Shown here: positions 39,858 through 49,339 of the stretch, piece by piece | Layout of the letters: each line of letters begins with the position of its first letter | Position numbering within the stretch: position 1 is the first letter of the stretch | NCBI GenBank assembly: GCA_021647265.1 | Contig: JAKIVA010000016.1 | Location: 1-51,845, forward strand | Reading direction: 5' to 3' | DNA length: 51,845 nucleotides | From: Lutibacter sp. | Lineage (GTDB): Bacteria > Bacteroidota > Bacteroidia > Flavobacteriales > Flavobacteriaceae | Made by a program: the position numbers and the translations under genes | Notes under the pieces: model-generated | The model's database searches: none | What the model was told of the DNA's origin: nothing | Seen by the model: the letters and a program-made list of their open reading frames with translations, nothing else

Positions 39858-42674
39858 TTAATAAAATCCTCTTTTTATAAAATTATAAATTCTTTTGGGT
39901 TTTATTACTAAAACAAACCTAATTTTAGAGCTATAACTAGGTTGTGAAATTTCCCATCCTAAGTTAGAATAAAAAGGAAAATAAACTTCTAATATATCTT
40001 GAACAAAATTAAGTCTAACGCCATTCCCATAAGCAAAATACACTTTTGAATTTTTATTTTTAACAAAACCTACATCACTGTATATTTCAACCCAACGCCA
40101 CATACCAACACTCATATTCATAGTTGACATCCATTGGTTTGCAAAAGTAATGGGTAACTTAGATTTAAAAGCTCCTTCATTCATAATAACTTGTTGACTA
40201 AAAAATCCAGAAGTTTCTGACCTACCTAAATAATCATATTGAAATAAATAGTCACTTGGTCTGTCTAATGCAAAATTAAAAAAGTTAGATGTTGTGTTAT
40301 TTGATATAAAAGCACCTGTAAAAAACCGAAAGTCAAATTGTCTGTTTGTGTCTGTAAGTTTTCGATATCTAGCGGTTAAAGATAGTTTACTGAATTTACT
40401 TGAAATTTGAAGCTCGGTCGAAAATCTAAAATCATTGATGATTTCGGGTTTAGAATAACCGTATCTTAAACTAAATACTTTATAATTATAAGTTTCAAGA
40501 TTTTCTGTTTGTGTAGGTAATTTTTCTCTGTCTACAAGTGTATATGAAGCTGCAATAGCATTACTTCCAACATCTCTTAAACTTTTTCTTCGAAATTCAA
40601 GGTATGCAAACGGTCTTATAGTATTGTAAGTTAGGTTTCTTGCGTAGTGATAATTACTCCCTACAACTCCAAATGAAAATTTATTTACTTTTTTGTCTTC
40701 GGGCAAATATTCATAGAGAAAGGAATATGATCCTGAAAAAGATTTGCTTTTTGTACTATACGAAGGTGTGAGTTTGTATAAAAAATTTTTTCTCAAAATT
40801 GTTTTGTTTGAAACAGCCAAACCTAAAACTAATCCATCATAATAATTATACCTGTATACAGGAGTGTAAAAAAGTTGATTATAGTATGGGTCTTCAGCAT
40901 CTTTTAAAAATTTCAACTGAATAGGCCTGTTAAATAATTTTTTATCAACGTTTTTCCAGTTGTTTCTTAAATTGTATTCAGGTAAAAGTGATTCGTAATT
41001 TAGAGAAAGCTTGTCAAAACCATCTTTTGGTATTTTAATTTTAGCAATTGAGTCTATACCTGTAAGCCATTTTGAGTAAACAATTTTTTTATCTTTAATC
41101 CCATATAATTCAATAGGAGCCGTAAAATTTCGTTTATTTGAAATAGTTACTTGGAGTGAATCACCTTTTTTAATTATTTTTTTTATAGTATAATCTATTT
41201 TTTTACTCGTTTTTAAATAATCATTTTTAAACCATGAAATATCTTTTGTTGTTTGTATTGAATTTATAAATTGATTGCTATTTACTTTTTTATGAGCATT
41301 TTTTTTTGAAAAATCAATAATTGCCTTTGTTATTGTGGTTTCACCTAAATAATTCTCTAAAAATTTTATTCCCAAACCTGCTTTGTATTTGTTAATAATT
41401 TTTCGATTAAAATTAGATAGTGAATCTACCTGAGTTGTTAAAGCTTGATCTAAGTTTTTGCGAGCTGCAAATTGATAGACAAAATGGTACTTGTCATTAA
41501 AATTAAGTTTTGCTAAACTAAAATTTTTAATACCCCAAAGGTTTGAAATATTGCCAAGAGCTTTTACTTCAGGATAATATTTTTCAACGTATTTCATCAT
41601 TAAATATGTTTGTAATCCGTCAGCAAGCCAAGCATCTTCTCGTTGGTTAAACAAAAAAATAGTGTGAATATATTTTTTAGAAAGTACTTTGAAAAATTTT
41701 ATATCCCATTCAAAAGTTTCACTGAATGGTGCTAAAAATGATGGCAGTTGGTTAAATCCATACACTGGATTTTTATCGTATTCAATTTTATTGATAAGTA
41801 ATTTCTTGTGTGGAAATTTACCTAAGTAAGATTGAATAAAATTTAATTCTCTGTTTATAATAAGGGTTTTAATAACCCCATTTAACTTATCAGAGTCAAG
41901 ATTAGTTGTTATGGAGACTGGATTTGAATTGAATGTGATAAAATCATTTGCTGAGGTAATATTTAATTCAACATCTAATTTTTGTTTACCTGTTAAAATA
42001 TAACTATTATAATCACCATTGATTTTTTTTGTTGTTTTTAAATCCGTATTTACAACATATTTTTTTGGTACGTTAATTTTTATATAATAATTGGTGTAAT
42101 TGATATATAAATCATCCAAATCTAAATTACTATATATTTTCCAACCATATTTATTGTTGAAAATGGCAGGAGATAGGTACCAATATTTTAAATTGTAGCT
42201 AACTGGATTAGCACCGTATTTGGTAAATTTATCTTTTGGAAGTTTCACAGAATAAGTTGTAATTATTTTTACAGAATCATTTGGGTTTAGAGGTTTGTTT
42301 AAATTAATTTTTAAAATATCAGGATTTTGTTTGGTAATTTCCCAAGTGGCAATATCGTAATTTATTGAAATACTATTTATAGTTGTACGGCCTCGTTGTT
42401 TCTCTTTTGCAAAATGAAAGGATTTTGAGTAATTTTCAACAATACGTTTGGCCAGTGGTGTTTGTTTATCTCTATAAGCATTGGGCCAATTATGAAAATA
42501 AATAGTCTTTAGGATACTATCAGATTTATTATAAAAAATAGTTTTTTGGGTAATATTAAGTGTGTTTGTATCTGTATTTAAAGTTACAGACATTTTAATA
42601 TTATTGGTTTGAGAATAAGAAATATTCAAACAAATAATGTAAGTTAATATAGTTAAAATTACATTTTTTTTCAA
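39858..42674 (-). CDS. M1-like (gluzincin) protein with degenerate zinc site and C-terminal barrel
   Basis: The 938-residue exported protein (signal peptide to about residue 21) has an N-terminal M1 aminopeptidase-like beta domain (LKTIYFHNWPNAYRD at 55-69) and the matching central domain. The zinc site is lost: where HExxH is expected it reads KKYIH (333-337), and the following Glu of WL(N/D)EG is WLADG (349-353). From about residue 620 the protein is rich in alternating, aromatic-ended beta strands and ends in Tyr, as outer-membrane barrels do. I infer an outer-membrane protein with a non-catalytic, peptidase-derived periplasmic or surface domain. It is 11 bases after the LOG gene. Confidence 0.8.
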   Translation of the reverse strand: MKKNVILTILTYIICLNISYSQTNNIKMSVTLNTDTNTLNITQKTIFYNKSDSILKTIYFHNWPNAYRDKQTPLAKRIVENYSKSFHFAKEKQRGRTTINSISINYDIATWEITKQNPDILKINLNKPLNPNDSVKIITTYSVKLPKDKFTKYGANPVSYNLKYWYLSPAIFNNKYGWKIYSNLDLDDLYINYTNYYIKINVPKKYVVNTDLKTTKKINGDYNSYILTGKQKLDVELNITSANDFITFNSNPVSITTNLDSDKLNGVIKTLIINRELNFIQSYLGKFPHKKLLINKIEYDKNPVYGFNQLPSFLAPFSETFEWDIKFFKVLSKKYIHTIFLFNQREDAWLADGLQTYLMMKYVEKYYPEVKALGNISNLWGIKNFSLAKLNFNDKYHFVYQFAARKNLDQALTTQVDSLSNFNRKIINKYKAGLGIKFLENYLGETTITKAIIDFSKKNAHKKVNSNQFINSIQTTKDISWFKNDYLKTSKKIDYTIKKIIKKGDSLQVTISNKRNFTAPIELYGIKDKKIVYSKWLTGIDSIAKIKIPKDGFDKLSLNYESLLPEYNLRNNWKNVDKKLFNRPIQLKFLKDAEDPYYNQLFYTPVYRYNYYDGLVLGLAVSNKTILRKNFLYKLTPSYSTKSKSFSGSYSFLYEYLPEDKKVNKFSFGVVGSNYHYARNLTYNTIRPFAYLEFRRKSLRDVGSNAIAASYTLVDREKLPTQTENLETYNYKVFSLRYGYSKPEIINDFRFSTELQISSKFSKLSLTARYRKLTDTNRQFDFRFFTGAFISNNTTSNFFNFALDRPSDYLFQYDYLGRSETSGFFSQQVIMNEGAFKSKLPITFANQWMSTMNMSVGMWRWVEIYSDVGFVKNKNSKVYFAYGNGVRLNFVQDILEVYFPFYSNLGWEISQPSYSSKIRFVLVIKPKRIYNFIKRGFY

Positions 42675-42685
42675 AAGACTTAAAA

Positions 42686-43396
42686 TTAGAAGTTAGGGCT
42701 CAAACTGTATTTCTTATAGAAAGTATCAATTACTTCTAAAACCTCTTCTTCGGTATCAACTAATGAAATTAGATCTAAATCTTTGGGGCTAATATTACCC
42801 TCTTCAAGTAGGGTGTTTTTTATCCAATCCATAATACCACTCCAAAATTTTCTTCCTACCAAAACAATTGGGAATTTACCAATTTTATTAGTTTGAATTA
42901 GTGTAATTGCTTCAAAAAGTTCGTCCATTGTCCCAAAACCGCCAGGCATGACAACAAACCCTTGAGAATATTTTACAAACATTACTTTGCGTACAAAAAA
43001 GTAATCAAAATCTAAACTTTTATCAGAATCTATATACGGATTGTCATGTTGTTCAAAAGGTAATTCAATGTTTAAACCAACAGAAGTTCCTTTAGCTCTG
43101 TGAGCTCCTTTATTCCCAGCTTCCATAATTCCAGGGCCTCCACCTGTGATAATTCCATACCCATGTTTTGTTAAGGTGTACGATATGTGTTCGGCTAATT
43201 TATAATATTTATGGTCTGGTTTTGTACGTGCAGATCCAAAAATAGTTACACACGGGCCAATTTTTCCTAAACGTTCAAATCCTTCAACAAATTCAGCCAT
43301 AATTTTAAATATGGCCCAAGAATCATTAGTTCTAATTTCATTCCAGGTTTTTTGCTTAAATTTTTCTCTTATTTTTTTATCTTCGTTAGGTGTCAT
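42686..43396 (-). CDS. LOG-family (TIGR00730) phosphoribohydrolase-like protein
   Basis: The 236-residue product has the family motif PGGFGTMDELFE at about 150-161 and GGGPGIMEAGNKGA near 85-98. LOG proteins cleave cytokinin ribotides or, in bacteria, nucleoside 5'-monophosphates such as AMP or IMP in some members. Here the substrate is unknown. The gene lies between uvrA (55 bases upstream) and the M1-like gene on the same strand. The association with uvrA is usual in flavobacteria and may only reflect shared ancestry of the locus. Confidence 0.88.
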   Translation of the reverse strand: MTPNEDKKIREKFKQKTWNEIRTNDSWAIFKIMAEFVEGFERLGKIGPCVTIFGSARTKPDHKYYKLAEHISYTLTKHGYGIITGGGPGIMEAGNKGAHRAKGTSVGLNIELPFEQHDNPYIDSDKSLDFDYFFVRKVMFVKYSQGFVVMPGGFGTMDELFEAITLIQTNKIGKFPIVLVGRKFWSGIMDWIKNTLLEEGNISPKDLDLISLVDTEEEVLEVIDTFYKKYSLSPNF

Positions 43397-43451
43397 ATAT
43401 CTTAATTGTCAATGTTAAACTGAGTGAAAATATTAAGTATTAAATAATTGG

Positions 43452-46277
43452 CTAATTTAATTCTTTTTTTAAGAATTGTGCAGTATAACTTTTTTTATGT
43501 GTACTTACTTTTTCTGGGGTTCCAAAACAAATTAACTCCCCACCATTTTTTCCACCTTCCATACCAATGTCAATTACGTAATCTGCTAATTTTATCACAT
43601 CTAAATTATGTTCAATTACAAGTATTGTATTTCCTTTATCAGCTAGTTTATTAAGTACTAACATTAAAACACGTATGTCTTCAAAATGAAGCCCAGTTGT
43701 TGGCTCGTCTAAAATATAAAATGTATTTCCCGTATCTCTTTTTGATAATTCTGAAGCCAGTTTTATGCGTTGTGCTTCACCACCAGAAAGTGTTGTAGAT
43801 TGTTGGCCAAGTGTTATATACCCCAAACCAACATCGTGAATGGTTTTTAGTTTTCTGTAAATTTTAGGAATATTTTCAAAAAAAGTTACAGCATCATCAA
43901 TGGTCATGTTTAAAACATCTGAAATTGATTTTCCTTTGTATCTAATTTCTAGTGTCTCTCTGTTAAAACGCTTTCCTTGGCAGGTTTCACATTCAACATG
44001 CACATCTGGTAAAAAACTCATTTCAATAACTCTTACACCACCTCCTTTACAAGTTTCACATCTTCCATCTTTTACGTTGAAAGAAAACCTTCCTGGTTTG
44101 TAGCCTCTTATCGAAGCTTCGTTTGTTTTAGCGTACAAGTCTCTAATTTCACTAAAAACTCCAGTATAAGTTGCAGGGTTTGATCGGGGTGTTCTTCCAA
44201 TAGGAGATTGGTCAATTGCAATTACTTTATCTATATGTTGTAACCCTTTAATTGATTTATAGGGCATAGGTTTTTTAACGCCTCTATAAATATGTTTGTT
44301 TAAAATAGGATACAAGGTTTCATTAATGAGTGTAGATTTTCCACTGCCTGAAACTCCTGTAACACAAATAAGTTTTCCTAATGGAAAATCTACAGTAATA
44401 TTTTTTAAATTATTACCTGTAGCACCAGTTAATGTTATTTTATGGTTATTTCCCTTTCGCCTTTTTTTAGGTATTTCTATTTTTTTTGTGCCGTTTAAAT
44501 AATCTGCAGTTAGGGTTTTATGTTGTTTTAGTTCCTCAAAAGTTCCTTTACTAACAATTTCACCACCTTGATGTCCGGCTCCAGGGCCAATATCAAGTAC
44601 GAAATCTGCATGTTCAATCATTTCTTTGTCATGCTCTACAACAATTACAGAATTACCAACATCTCTTAAATTTAATAGAGAATTTATCAATTTCTGATTA
44701 TCACGCTGATGAAGGCCTATACTTGGTTCGTCTAAAATGTAAAGAACTCCAACTAGTTGAGAACCAATTTGAGTTGCCAATCTAATGCGCTGAGCTTCAC
44801 CACCCGATAGTGATTTTGAGCTTCTGTCTAATGTTAAATAATCTAAACCTACATTTAATAAAAACTGAATTCTAGTACGAATTTCTTTTATTATTTCAGA
44901 AGCTATTTTTAATTGTTTCTCGGTTAATTTTTTTTCAATGTTAGCAAACCAATTTGCAAGTTCAGAAATGTCAAGTTGAGCTAATTCTGAAATATTTTTA
45001 TTGTTAATTTTAAAGTGTAAAGCTTCTTTTTTTAGTCTTTTACCCTCACAAGTTTCACAAGGCACTTCATCCATAAAGTCTTTAGCCCATCGTTTAATAG
45101 CACTAGATTCACTTAATTTATATTGATTTTCTATAAAACTAATAATACCTTCAAAATCAATTTCATAATTTCTAGTAATACCCATTATTTTTGAAGCAAC
45201 TTTAAATTTTTCATTTCCTCCGTGTAAAATTATAGCTAAAGCTTCACTTGGTATTTTGGAAATGGCATCACTTAATTGAAATTTGTAACGTTCAGCAATT
45301 AATTGTAGCTGTTTAAAAATCCAATTATTCTTTTGTTCTCCAAGAGGTGTAATTCCTCCGCTTTTAATGGAAATAGACTTATTAGGAATAACCTTTTGAA
45401 GGTTTATTTTATTTATTTTCCCAAGCCCATTACAGGTTTTACAAGCACCTTTAGGAGAATTAAATGAGAAATTATTTGGCTCAGGATTTGGATATGAGAT
45501 ACCGGTTTCAGGACACATTAAATCTCGACTGAAGTAGCGCGGAGTACTTGTATTGTGTTCTAAAACCATCAATACATTATCACCTGAATATAAGGCAGTT
45601 GTAATGGTTTCTTCAAGTCTTTTTTCTGAAGATTTGTTTACAAATAAACGATCAATTACAATTTCAATATCATGTGTTTTGTAGCGATCTAGCCGCATTC
45701 CTTTTTTAATTTCTTTTATTTCACCATCAATACGTACTCGTACAAAACCTTGCTTTGCTATTTGTTCAAAAAGCTCTCGATAATGCCCTTTCCTAGATTT
45801 AACTACCGGAGCAAGAATCACTATTTTTTTTTCTTTATAAGTATCTAAAATAAGCTCTTTTATTTGCTCATCACTGTAGCTTACCATCTTTTTATTGGTA
45901 TTGTATGAATAAGCATCAGCCGCACGAGCATAAAATAATCTTAAAAAATCATAAATTTCAGTAATAGTACCTACTGTAGAACGCGGACTTTTATTTGTGG
46001 TTTTTTGTTCAATTGAAATAACAGGAGAAAGTCCGTCGATTTTATCAACATCGGGTCTTTCTAAATTTCCTAAAAACTGACGAGCATAGGCTGAAAAAGT
46101 TTCAATGTACCTACGTTGTCCTTCAGCGTATATAGTGTCAAATGCTAGTGAAGATTTTCCGCTACCGCTTAAGCCTGTAATAACTACAAGCTTTTCTCTA
46201 GGGATACGAACATCAATATTTTTTAAATTATGAACTCGTGCTCCCTGAATATCAATATATTCATTGGGTTTTGTCAT
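43452..46277 (-). CDS. uvrA: Excinuclease ABC subunit UvrA
   Basis: The 941-residue DNA-damage sensor has two ABC ATPase modules: Walker A GLSGSGKS near residue 35 and GVSGSGKS in the second half, with LSGGEAQR signatures in both. Zinc sites are visible: CKTCNGLGK and CETCEGKR in the first half, and CETCKGGG and CETCQGKR in the second. Length and motifs are normal. A TAACTTTG box lies at 46296-46303. It is divergent from the PspC gene. Confidence 0.98.
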   Translation of the reverse strand: MTKPNEYIDIQGARVHNLKNIDVRIPREKLVVITGLSGSGKSSLAFDTIYAEGQRRYIETFSAYARQFLGNLERPDVDKIDGLSPVISIEQKTTNKSPRSTVGTITEIYDFLRLFYARAADAYSYNTNKKMVSYSDEQIKELILDTYKEKKIVILAPVVKSRKGHYRELFEQIAKQGFVRVRIDGEIKEIKKGMRLDRYKTHDIEIVIDRLFVNKSSEKRLEETITTALYSGDNVLMVLEHNTSTPRYFSRDLMCPETGISYPNPEPNNFSFNSPKGACKTCNGLGKINKINLQKVIPNKSISIKSGGITPLGEQKNNWIFKQLQLIAERYKFQLSDAISKIPSEALAIILHGGNEKFKVASKIMGITRNYEIDFEGIISFIENQYKLSESSAIKRWAKDFMDEVPCETCEGKRLKKEALHFKINNKNISELAQLDISELANWFANIEKKLTEKQLKIASEIIKEIRTRIQFLLNVGLDYLTLDRSSKSLSGGEAQRIRLATQIGSQLVGVLYILDEPSIGLHQRDNQKLINSLLNLRDVGNSVIVVEHDKEMIEHADFVLDIGPGAGHQGGEIVSKGTFEELKQHKTLTADYLNGTKKIEIPKKRRKGNNHKITLTGATGNNLKNITVDFPLGKLICVTGVSGSGKSTLINETLYPILNKHIYRGVKKPMPYKSIKGLQHIDKVIAIDQSPIGRTPRSNPATYTGVFSEIRDLYAKTNEASIRGYKPGRFSFNVKDGRCETCKGGGVRVIEMSFLPDVHVECETCQGKRFNRETLEIRYKGKSISDVLNMTIDDAVTFFENIPKIYRKLKTIHDVGLGYITLGQQSTTLSGGEAQRIKLASELSKRDTGNTFYILDEPTTGLHFEDIRVLMLVLNKLADKGNTILVIEHNLDVIKLADYVIDIGMEGGKNGGELICFGTPEKVSTHKKSYTAQFLKKELN

Positions 46278-46295
46278 TTATTTTTTAGAAAGTTG

Positions 46296-46303
46296 CAAAG
46301 TTA
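46296..46303 (-). promoter_or_regulatory. -7 box for uvrA
   Basis: The minus strand reads TAACTTTG, 18 bases upstream of the start at 46277. No matched -33 element was seen. Confidence 0.5.
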
Positions 46304-46381
46304 AAAAATTGAAACTACAAATTAGGTAAACATATACTTCTTTATTTTGAAAATTAGTATATTGCGATAAATTTTTTTGAT

Positions 46382-46609
46382 ATGAGATGGATAGATTCTT
46401 TACGACATTATTTTGAAAAACACGGTTTCGCTGTGTCTTCTAGATTTGCTGATAGATTAGGAATAAGTGTTTCAAATGTTCGTTTATTTTTTATATATAT
46501 ATCGTTTGTTACTTTAGGGTTTTCCTTCGGAATATACTTAACATTGGCTTTTTTATTACGGTTAAAAGATATGATTTACACCAAGAGAAATTCTGTTTTT
46601 GATTTATAA
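46382..46609 (+). CDS. PspC-domain small membrane protein
   Basis: The 75-residue product begins with a helical region (MRWIDSLRHYFEKHGFAVSSRFADRLG) and has one or two membrane segments in the second half (LFFIYISFVTLGFSFGIYLTL). The GISVSNVRLFFIYISF segment is the PspC signature. PspC proteins sense envelope stress with PspA or PspB, which are not here. It ends 3 bases before the K+ channel gene, so the two are probably co-expressed. Confidence 0.82.
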   Translation: MRWIDSLRHYFEKHGFAVSSRFADRLGISVSNVRLFFIYISFVTLGFSFGIYLTLAFLLRLKDMIYTKRNSVFDL

Positions 46610-46612
46610 ACT

Positions 46613-47608
46613 ATGATTGTAAAAGCTAAATTATATATTTCAATACTATTGTTAATTACGGTATTATCAATAGGTATAATAGGTTTTATAATTATTTCAA
46701 ATGATACGTTTATCGACGCAGCTTATATGACAATAATTACAATGTCTACCGTTGGGTTTGGAACGCTCCACGAATTAAATCAAACAGAAAAAATATTTAC
46801 AATTATATTAATTATTTTAAGTATCGCTGTTTATGGATATTCAGTAACAGCTTTAACGGAATATTTGGCAAAAGATAATTTTTTTCAACTTTTAAAATAT
46901 AAAAAAATGCAACAAAAAATTCAAAAATTAAAGAATCATACTGTTGTGTGTGGCTACGGGCGTAATGGTAGACAAGCAATTGTTAAACTTAAAAAATTTA
47001 ATATGCCTTGTGTTGTTATTGAAAGAAATAAAGACCTATTAGAAGAGTTAGACCGCAATAATATACTTTATATTGAAGGAGATGCCACAGGAGATGAAGC
47101 ACTTGAAAAAGCTGCACTTGAAAATGCAAAAAGTTTAATTACCGCATTGCCGTCTGATGCAGATAATTTGTTTGTGGTACTTTCAGCGAGGCAAATAAAT
47201 AAAGATTTCACAATAATTAGCAGGGCCTCCAATGAATCTTCATGTAGTAAATTAATGATTGCAGGTGCTACAAACATAATTATGCCAGATAAAATAGGAG
47301 GAGAACATATGGCATCTTTAGTTGTAACACCAGATTTGGTTGAATTTGTTGAAAAATTAACAATTACCGAAGAGTGTTCAACTAATTTAGAAGAAATTGC
47401 AATTAATGATTTGCCTTCTGAATTTTTAGATAAAACAATTTTAGATTTAGATGTACGACGAAAATCAGGTTGTACGGTTATAGGATTTAAAACACCTCAA
47501 AATGAATATATTATAAATCCTGAAGCAACAACAAAATTAGAGCCAAACTCTAATTTAATTGTACTAGGAAGACCCAATCAAATTGAGAAATTACGCCAAG
47601 TATTATAA
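46613..47608 (+). CDS. Potassium channel with RCK (TrkA) domains
   Basis: The 331-residue product is a two-membrane-segment channel (about 8-28 and 60-80) with the selectivity filter TVGFG at 46-50 in a pore loop, like MthK. The cytoplasmic part has a TrkA-N Rossmann domain (VVCGYGRNGRQAIVKL near 111-126, with a D/E after the second strand for NAD(H)) and a TrkA-C domain (about 250-331). It would let K+ pass under ligand or nucleotide control. It is immediately downstream of the PspC gene. Confidence 0.92.
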   Translation: MIVKAKLYISILLLITVLSIGIIGFIIISNDTFIDAAYMTIITMSTVGFGTLHELNQTEKIFTIILIILSIAVYGYSVTALTEYLAKDNFFQLLKYKKMQQKIQKLKNHTVVCGYGRNGRQAIVKLKKFNMPCVVIERNKDLLEELDRNNILYIEGDATGDEALEKAALENAKSLITALPSDADNLFVVLSARQINKDFTIISRASNESSCSKLMIAGATNIIMPDKIGGEHMASLVVTPDLVEFVEKLTITEECSTNLEEIAINDLPSEFLDKTILDLDVRRKSGCTVIGFKTPQNEYIINPEATTKLEPNSNLIVLGRPNQIEKLRQVL

Positions 47609-47636
47609 TGTTATAAATTATAGTGTTTATGGAATA

Positions 47637-47679
47637 TTACAAGTTTAAAGATAAAAACTTGTAACAACTTTTTTTTTTT
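47637..47679 (+). terminator. Candidate terminator after the K+ channel gene
   Basis: A 10-bp stem (TTACAAGTTT with AAACTTGTAA) closes an 8-base loop at 47637-47664. It is followed by four bases and a run of 11 T at 47669-47679. The T-run lies close to the next gene's start and could equally be part of its promoter region. Confidence 0.45.
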
Positions 47680-47718
47680 GCCATATTGCAGCTACTTTTA
47701 AAAATTTTACCAAAAATT

Positions 47719-49323
47719 ATGAATAAAAAACTTCTATCACTACTAGTATTCGTATTGCCATTTGTAACATTTGCTCAAGAAGCAGTTGAAAAAGGATTAG
47801 ATGAAAGAATAGATCAAGCATTTGGTAATGCAACAGGTTGGTTTGTAGATTTAATTTTCTATCAAATACCTTTCTCAGAAAACATTAAAATATATTGGGT
47901 ATTGTTTCCTTTAATATTAGGAGCTACTTATTTTACATTTTATTTTAATTTTATAAATTTTAGAGGTTTTTTTACTTCAATAAAAATTGTAAGTGGTAAA
48001 TATGATGACCTAGAAGGAAGAAAAGATCACAATGTAGAAGTTGCTGGAGCTGTTTTTACAGATGATGGTGATAATCCTGATACAATAAGAGTTGAAGGAC
48101 ATACAGGTGAAGTTTCTCACTTTCAGGCGTTAACAGCTGCCTTGTCAGCTACGGTTGGATTAGGGAATATAGCTGGGGTTGCTATTGCAGTTTCCATTGG
48201 TGGTGCAGGTGCTACTTTTTGGATGATTATAGCAGGATTTTTAGGCATGGCTTCTAAATTTGTAGAGTGTACCTTAGGTGTAAAATACAGAGATATAGAA
48301 TCTGATGGTACTGTTTTTGGAGGGCCAATGTATTATTTAACAAAAGGGTTAAAATCAAAAGGGTTAGGAAAATTAGGAAAGGTATTGGCAGGGGTATTTG
48401 CTGTATTTGTTATTGGAGGTTCTTTTGGAGGAGGAAACATGTTTCAGGTAAATCAAGCTTTTCAATTAGTGGAGCATATAACTGGAGGAGAAGCATCTTT
48501 TTTAAATGGCAAAGGGTGGCTTTTTGGTATAATTATGGCTGTTTTAGTTGGTATTGTTATTATTGGTGGAATTAAAAAAATTGCCAAAGTAACTGATAAG
48601 ATTGTACCTTTTATGGTAGTAATATATGTGGCAGCATCTTTATTTGTCTTAATTTCTAAATATGATATGATTGGTGATGCTATTTCGCAAATATTCTACG
48701 GAGCATTTAGTCCAGAAGGTGTAATAGGAGGTGCAGTAGGTGTATTAGTTCAAGGTTTTAGACGGGCGGCATTTTCAAATGAAGCAGGTGTTGGATCGGC
48801 TTCTATTGCTCACTCTGCTGTAAAAACAAAATATCCTGCATCTGAAGGTATGGTAGCATTGTTAGAACCTTTTATTGATACTGTTGTTGTTTGTACAATG
48901 ACTGCCTTAGTTTTAGTAATTACAGGGAATGTAGCCGCAGAAAATGCGAGTTTAAATGATGCTCAAGCAATTTTATTAACATCAGGTGCTTTTGCTTCTG
49001 TAATTTCTTGGTTCCCTTATGTTTTAACAATAGCCGTTGTGTTATTTGCATTTTCAACAATGATTTCTTGGTCTTACTACGGTTTTCAAGGATGGGCTTA
49101 TTTGTTTGGAAGAACTAAAAAAATGGAATACGCGTATAAAATATTATTTCTTGTTTTTGTTGTAATTGGTTCAGCAGCAAGTTTAGGTTCTGTAATTGGT
49201 TTTTCAGATGCCATGATTTTTGCAATGATGGTACCTAATATGATAGGTTTAGTGCTGTTGGCACCTAAGGTGAAAGAAGAGTTGAATAAATATATGACAG
49301 CAATAAAATCTAGAAAAGCATAG
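47719..49323 (+). CDS. Sodium:alanine (AgcS-family) symporter
   Basis: The 534-residue product has a short signal-like N-terminus (MNKKLLSLLVFVLPFVTFAQ) followed by about ten membrane segments. AgcS features include ALSATVGLGNIAGVA at about 145-160 and AAFSNEAGVGSASIAHSA. It should import alanine or glycine with Na+. A TTG start at 47686 would add 11 residues without family support, so 47719 is preferred. It is transcribed ahead of the ComEA-like gene with a 16-base gap. Confidence 0.92.
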   Translation: MNKKLLSLLVFVLPFVTFAQEAVEKGLDERIDQAFGNATGWFVDLIFYQIPFSENIKIYWVLFPLILGATYFTFYFNFINFRGFFTSIKIVSGKYDDLEGRKDHNVEVAGAVFTDDGDNPDTIRVEGHTGEVSHFQALTAALSATVGLGNIAGVAIAVSIGGAGATFWMIIAGFLGMASKFVECTLGVKYRDIESDGTVFGGPMYYLTKGLKSKGLGKLGKVLAGVFAVFVIGGSFGGGNMFQVNQAFQLVEHITGGEASFLNGKGWLFGIIMAVLVGIVIIGGIKKIAKVTDKIVPFMVVIYVAASLFVLISKYDMIGDAISQIFYGAFSPEGVIGGAVGVLVQGFRRAAFSNEAGVGSASIAHSAVKTKYPASEGMVALLEPFIDTVVVCTMTALVLVITGNVAAENASLNDAQAILLTSGAFASVISWFPYVLTIAVVLFAFSTMISWSYYGFQGWAYLFGRTKKMEYAYKILFLVFVVIGSAASLGSVIGFSDAMIFAMMVPNMIGLVLLAPKVKEELNKYMTAIKSRKA

Positions 49324-49339
49324 ATGTTAAATTAATACA

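Noticed and set aside
47686..47718. TTG start adding 11 residues to the AgcS symporter
   Set aside because: The ATG at 47719 gives a normal signal-like N-terminus; the upstream segment overlaps the likely promoter.
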